Assembly (NCBI GenBank): GCA_037693485.1
Contig: CM075345.1
Coordinates: 86,820,001 to 86,884,000 of the forward strand
DNA: 64,000 bases
Source of the DNA: Kitagawia praeruptora
Taxonomy: Eukaryota; Streptophyta; Magnoliopsida; Apiales; Apiaceae
Direction of reading: 5' to 3'
Under the pieces are notes generated by a model. That model searched no databases. It saw only the letters and a list, made by a program, of their open reading frames with translations, and was not told the origin of the DNA. Numbering within the stretch: position 1 is the stretch's first letter; each line of letters begins with the position of its first letter. This document shows positions 58,788-64,000 of the stretch, piece by piece. The position numbers were made by a program, and so were the translations under genes.

Positions 58788-60812
58788 CTAGCTTATAACC
58801 CGTGCGATGCACGGATTTTTGTTGATATGTAATAAATTTTATTTTATGTCATAATAATATTTTTATATAATCATTATTTAAAATATTTTATTTTTATTTT
58901 AATTTTAATAATTTAATATAAAATTAGTTAATGATATGCATGGTTTAAAACTTATATTATAAAATTTTAAAATAAATATGTCGTTGATAAAATTTGAAAT
59001 TTGAAATTTTAGTAAATTAATTTAATCATATAATATATTTAATAATTAGATCTAATGATTCTAATTTTTTTACTAAAAATTTAATGGTCATTATTCTTAA
59101 TACGAATTTCTATCATATTTTGTCACTGATTATATGATATGATGTGATATTTTTGAGTATATATTAATTATTGCTAGATATGAATTGATTGGAAAATATG
59201 ATATGATTGAGGTTTTTAGGTATTTATAAAAGGTAATATCTTCAACTAAAAGTAAATGTGAAAAAGGCAATCGACTAATTACCTTTAATTCTATTATGTT
59301 ATTATTTATTTTTGGTTAATTATTGCTAGATATGAATTGATTGGAAAATATGATATGATTGAGGTTTTTAGGTGTTTATAAAAGGTAATATCTTCAACTA
59401 AAAGTAAATGTGAAAAAGGCAATGGACTAATTACCTTTAATTGTATTATGTTTTATTTATTTTTGGTGTTTTACTAGTATAAATATCATATATATTTTTC
59501 TTTATAATGAAGGGTAAATGAGTAAATTTACGAAATACCAAAAAATATATATCAAAAAATAGGTACCAAAATTTTTAATGTTTCGACAATTATATAATTA
59601 TTAATTAATTTTAATTTAATATAATTTTAATATACTCATGTTTACGGATTATACTAATATTTCCTTATTATAAACAACACATGCAGATTTTTAATATATT
59701 TTATGATATTTTCGGGTATATATTAATGATTGTAAAATTAGTTTTAAATTAAAAAGGTAACGTGTTTTAGTTTAAAAGAAAATATTAATGAAGATTAGTT
59801 TTAAATTAAAAATGTAACGTGTTTTAATTCAATATTTATGATTGGAAGATACATTGATGTTTTTATGTGTTTATAAAAGGTAATATCTTCAATTAAAAGT
59901 AAATGTGAAAAAAGGCAAGCGACTAATTAGCATTAATTGTATTATGTTAAAATTTATTATAGGTGTTTTAAAAGTATAAATATCATATATTTATTTTCTT
60001 TTTAATAAAGGGTAAATAAGTAAACTCACGAAGTACCAAAAAACTGGTACCAAAAAACAGGTACCAAAAAACATGTACCAAAACTTTCAATGTTTCGGAA
60101 TTTATATAATAGTATAGATTATAAACAACACATGCAGATTTTTAATATATTTTATGATATTTTCGGGTATATATTAATGATTGTAAAATTAGTTTTAAAT
60201 TAAAAAGGTAACGTGTTTTAGTTCAAAAGAAAATATTAATGAAGATTAGTTTTAAATTAAAAATGTAACGTGTTTTAATTCAATATTTATGATTGGAAGA
60301 TACATTGATGTTTTTAGGTGTTTATAAAAGGTAATATCTTCAATTAAAAGTAAATGTGAAAAAAGACAAGCGACTAATTACCATTAATTGTATTATGTTA
60401 AAATTTATTATAGGTGTTTTAAAAGTATAAATATCATATATTTATTTTCTTTTTAACAAAGGGTAAATAAGTAAATTCACGAAGTACCAAAAAACAGGTA
60501 CCAAAAAACATGTACCAAAACTTTCAATGTTTCGGAATTTATATAATAGTATAGATTTAGGTGTTTATAAAAGGTAATATCTTCAATTAAAAGTAAATGT
60601 GAAAAAAGGCAAGCGACTAATTACCATTAATTGTATTATGTTAAAATTTATTATAGGTGTTTTAAAAGTATAAATATCATATATTTATTTTCTTTTTAAC
60701 AAAGGGTAAATAAGTAAATTCACGAAGTACCAAAAAACTTGTACCAAAAAACAGGTACCGAAAAACATGTACCAAAACTTTCAATGTTTCGGAATTTATA
60801 TAATAGTATAGA
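58788..60812 (-). mobile_element. Minus-strand Helitron with reiterated 5' ends
   Basis: The minus strand starts TCTATACTATTATATAAA at 60812 after A. It ends with hairpin CCGTGCATCGCACGGG, then TTATAAGCTAG at 58788 and T. Two additional complete 5' termini occur inside, at 60555 and 60118, each followed by the same segment of roughly 250-440 bp. The inner body also has a repeat at 59200-59330/59330-59470. It is the relative of 25243-28027 and lacks the insert found there. Non-coding. Confidence 0.78.
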
Positions 60813-61731
60813 TTGACCCGATATTATATAAAATACACATCATGACAAACCACAAATTATTTTCTTGCCAAAAATTATTACCTTGATAATACCAAAAATT
60901 GTTAACAAATGATTTTGATTGGTTATAATTATTATGAGCCCAATTAAAATATTCCAAAATGCCAAATAATTATTTCCTTCACAAAACACAAATTATTTTC
61001 TTGCCAAACATTATTTCTTTTCTAACAATTGTCAATTTTTCTTAGCAGTTGTTGTTATTAATGCCAAATAATTGGTTATAATTATAAAAATGCCAAATAA
61101 TTATTTCCTTCACAAAACACAAATTATTTTCTTGCCAAACATTATTTCCTTTCTAACAATTGTCAATTTTTCTTGGCAGATGTTATTATTAATGCCAAAT
61201 AATTGGTTATAATTATAATGGGCCCGCTAGGGCCATCCAATTAAACCAAAAAAAATTTCCTTACAAAACACGAATTATTTTGTTTCCAAAAATTATTTCC
61301 TTTCTAACAATTGTCAATTATAATTATAATGGGCCCGCCAGGGCCATCCAATTAAAACATTCTTGCCAAAAATTATTTCCTTCCACAAATTTTAAATTAT
61401 TTTAAATTTTGTTTAATGATAACAAATTACTTAAATAAATTATTTTAATTTATTTAAAATAAATAAGCAATTTATTTTAATGATTTTGTTTAATGATGAT
61501 TCGTTTGAGACATAAAAAGCAAGATTTGTTATACTAATTGTAATTTAAAATATCAAAACACCTCATGTTCTTCAAAAAATTAACATATTTAACTATTAAA
61601 GTAGGCAACTTTTTAGTACTACTATCATTTTTCATTTCTACATTATAAAACTACACATAATTTATTAAAATTTAAAATAATATTTATTTAAAATATGAAC
61701 TCCCGTGTGCGAAGCACGGGCATTAAACTAG
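60813..61731 (+). mobile_element. Helitron 3' portion
   Basis: Ends with the hairpin CCCGTG-TGCGAAG-CACGGG, then CATTAAACTAG at 61731 and T. The body has duplicated 'caaaacacaaattattttcttgccaaacattattt' and 'gttataattataatgggcccg' modules. Sequence at 58690-58740 ('gttaacaaatgattttgattgg') recurs at 60900, so this Helitron probably starts to the left, before the nested minus-strand one. A TC at 58533 is a possible start. Confidence 0.5.
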
Positions 61732-61888
61732 TATAATTAAATAGATGTAATCTAATATTTATTTACATATGAATATACAAAATTTTGAAATTTACACAAA
61801 CGCGCTAATTAAAATATACTAGTGCATCCCTCTTAAATAAAAAATTTAAAAGCGTAGGAAAATTTTTCGAAAATTCACGGTTATTACA
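61732..61888 (-). repeat. Element C LTR, last part
   Basis: 'cgctaattaaaatatactagtgcatc..' through 'ttcgaaaattcacggttattaca' matches the end of the chromovirus A LTR (33720-33808). It is the far end of the LTR begun at 55065. The flank at 61889 is Helitron sequence. Confidence 0.7.
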
Positions 61889-62343
61889 ATTAATTTCTCC
61901 TTTTCTAAAAATACTACGAGCAAATTTAATTAGTAAAATAACATAATTAAATTATAAATACTATAAATTAATTAATTACCTTTTTCACCTAAAACATGTC
62001 ACCTTTTAAATTTTCACCTTACCTTTTCTATTTTCTCTAACTAAAATCTCTCATTTTCCAATTATATCACATGCGTTTCTATTTAATAAAATAAAACAAT
62101 AGTATTATAATACTAATAATTAACCGATCACCTTTTTCAACTAAAACCTATCATCTTTTCTATATTTTCTAACTATAATCCCCCTTTTTTAGAAATATCA
62201 CGAATAACATTATATAATTATCATGAAATCATCTCATTGAAAAATTTAAGTCATTCAGGTTTTAAAAAAATTTAATTCAAATTACTAAAAAATATTCATA
62301 TAATATTAAAAAAATTCCATGCATCGCACGGGCTTTAAGCTAG
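61889..62343 (+). mobile_element. Helitron 3' part
   Basis: Family modules, then hairpin CATGCATCGCACGGG (imperfect) and CTTTAAGCTAG at 62343. The next base starts a new Helitron. Its 5' part may be 45277-45541, with elements B and C inserted between. Confidence 0.65.
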
Positions 62344-64000
62344 TCTATACTATTATATAAAAGCCGAAACATTAAAAGTTTGGTTCAACGGTACCTATTG
62401 AATTTACCTAATTACCCTTACTCAATTAAAGATCTACTAACTAATCAATTTACTTTTTCAGTTTATAGATATTATCTTTTCTATTTTCAGGAACTAAATA
62501 ATTTTCTTTTCCAGGTAAAATACAATATCTTTTATATGTTATTTAACTAAAATTTCTCATTTATTAATCAATTTCCTTTTTCAGTTTAAACATATAACCT
62601 TTTCTATTTTTCAATAACTAAATAATTTCTTTTTTCATTTAAAATAGAATATCTTTTACATTTTATCTAATTAAAATTTTTCTTTTTTAAAAATACTACG
62701 ACCAATTTTGTTATTTAATAAAATAACATAATTATATATAATTACTATTAACTAATCAATTACCTTTTTTAGTCAAAACACATTACCTTTTCTCTATTCT
62801 CTAACTAAAATCGCTCTTTTTCCAATTATATCATGGACGGTTATCTTTTTCAGCAAAACACGTTACCTTTTTTATTTCTTCTTACTAAAACCTCCATTTT
62901 TCTAATTACATTACAGGCGTTTCTATTTAATAAAAAAAATATTTTAATAATAATAATTAACCAATTACCTTTTCAGCTAAAAATAACATAATTATATATA
63001 ATTATTATTAACTAATCAATTACCTTTTTTGTCAAAACACGTTACCTTTTTTCTAACTAAAATCTCTCTTTTTCCAATTATATCATGGACGATTACCTTT
63101 TTTCAGCAAAACACGTTACCTTTTTTCTTTCTTCTTACTAAAACCTCCATTTTCTAATTATATTACATGCGTTTCTATTTAATACAAATAAAATAATAAT
63201 ATTATAATACTAATAATTAATCGATTACCTTTTCAGCTAAAATATATCACCTTTTCTATTTTTTCTAATTACATTCCCTTTTTTTCTAGAAATATAACGG
63301 GTAGCGTTAATTTCTCATTTTTTTAAAACCATGAACAAATTTATTTCGTAAAATAACATAATTAAATTATAATTACTATAAACTAATCAATTACTTTTTC
63401 ACATAAATCATGCACATTACTTTTCTATTTTCTCTAACTAAAATTTCTTTTTTTTCAATTATATCACGGACGGTTATATTTAATAAAATAAACTAATAAT
63501 ATTATAATCTATACTATTATATAAAAATCGAAACATTAAAAATTTTGGTACCTGTTTTTTGGTACAAGTTTTTCGGTACTTCGTAAATTTACTTATTTAT
63601 CATTCATTATAAAGAAAAATAAATACACCCAAAATAAATAATAACATAATATAATTAATGGTAATTAGTCGATTGTCTTTTTCATATTTACTTTTTTGTT
63701 GAAGATATTACCTTTTATAAACACCTTAAAATATATACCCACCATAATTTTCAAGAAAAATATAGAACCTAAATCAAATAATAACATTATATAATTAATG
63801 GTAATTAGCTTATTAACATGATAAAATTAATGGTAATTAGTCGATTGCCGTTTTCACATTAACATAATAAAATTAAATGTAATTAGTCGATTGATTTTTT
63901 CACATTTAATTTTAGTTGAAGATATTACCTTTTATAAATACATTATCTTTTTTCGAATTAAAACATGTTACCTTTTTAATTTAAAATAAATCTTATAATC
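62344..64000 (+). mobile_element. Helitron running off the window, with a second 5' end inside
   Basis: TCTATACTATTATATAAA at 62344. The body is closely similar to 25751-27382 (same order of 'attacctttttcag..aaaacacgttacc' modules). At 63508 another TCTATACTATTATATAAA after A starts a nested Helitron whose end is outside the window. Non-coding. Confidence 0.7.

Overview
This window is plant nuclear DNA, most likely from a eudicot, and almost all of it is transposable-element sequence. I see no host protein gene, no tRNA or rRNA gene and no CRISPR array. The plant assignment rests on the mix of families: Athila-type and chromovirus Ty3/Gypsy elements, a Tork/Tnt1-type Copia element, L1-type LINEs with an RNase H domain, an RTE-type LINE tail, a Stowaway MITE with the classic CTCCCTCCGTCCC end, and many non-autonomous Helitrons that start TCTATACTATTATATAAA and end in a CCGTGC..GCACGGG hairpin followed by CTAG. 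All boundaries below come from reading termini and target-site duplications (TSDs) by eye.

Layout. 1-3660: an Athila-like element (minus strand, running off the left edge) inserted into the gag gene of a Copia element (minus strand). 3661-7242: sequence with GCGTATC palindromes, a recent 970-bp tandem duplication, and a 678-bp terminal-inverted-repeat element with 9-bp TSDs. 7243-23450: a Helitron-like repeat carrying a degenerate 'CTATAAATTCGAAC' minisatellite. It is interrupted by LINE-1 (9075-16800, plus strand) and by a 5.2-kb Helitron without coding capacity (18023-23195). 23449-28080: overlapping and nested short Helitrons.

28081-44033 is a four-level nest. A Helitron contains LINE-2 (minus), which contains chromovirus A (minus, two 3.7-kb LTRs, TSD CTTGT), which contains a truncated RTE LINE (TSD accaaaggt). 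The same Helitron also carries a Stowaway MITE that itself holds a foldback MITE with 9-bp TSDs. 44034-45541: further Helitron pieces. 45542-55064: chromovirus-like element B in an unusual internal-LTR-internal-LTR tandem arrangement with nearly identical copies. 55065-61888: LTR sequence of a related element C, interrupted by Helitrons, including a minus-strand Helitron with reiterated 5' ends. 61889-64000: more Helitrons.

Most interesting result. LINE-1 and LINE-2 are divergent, lie on opposite strands, and share a third ORF placed about 260-270 bp after ORF2. It encodes a second, degenerate RNase H-like domain, in which the usual first catalytic Asp is His in both copies, followed by a long acidic tail. 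In LINE-2 the chromovirus splits this ORF, and the frame is continuous across the insertion once one TSD copy is removed. Conservation of gene order, spacing and the altered active site suggests a real accessory LINE protein rather than a chance ORF.
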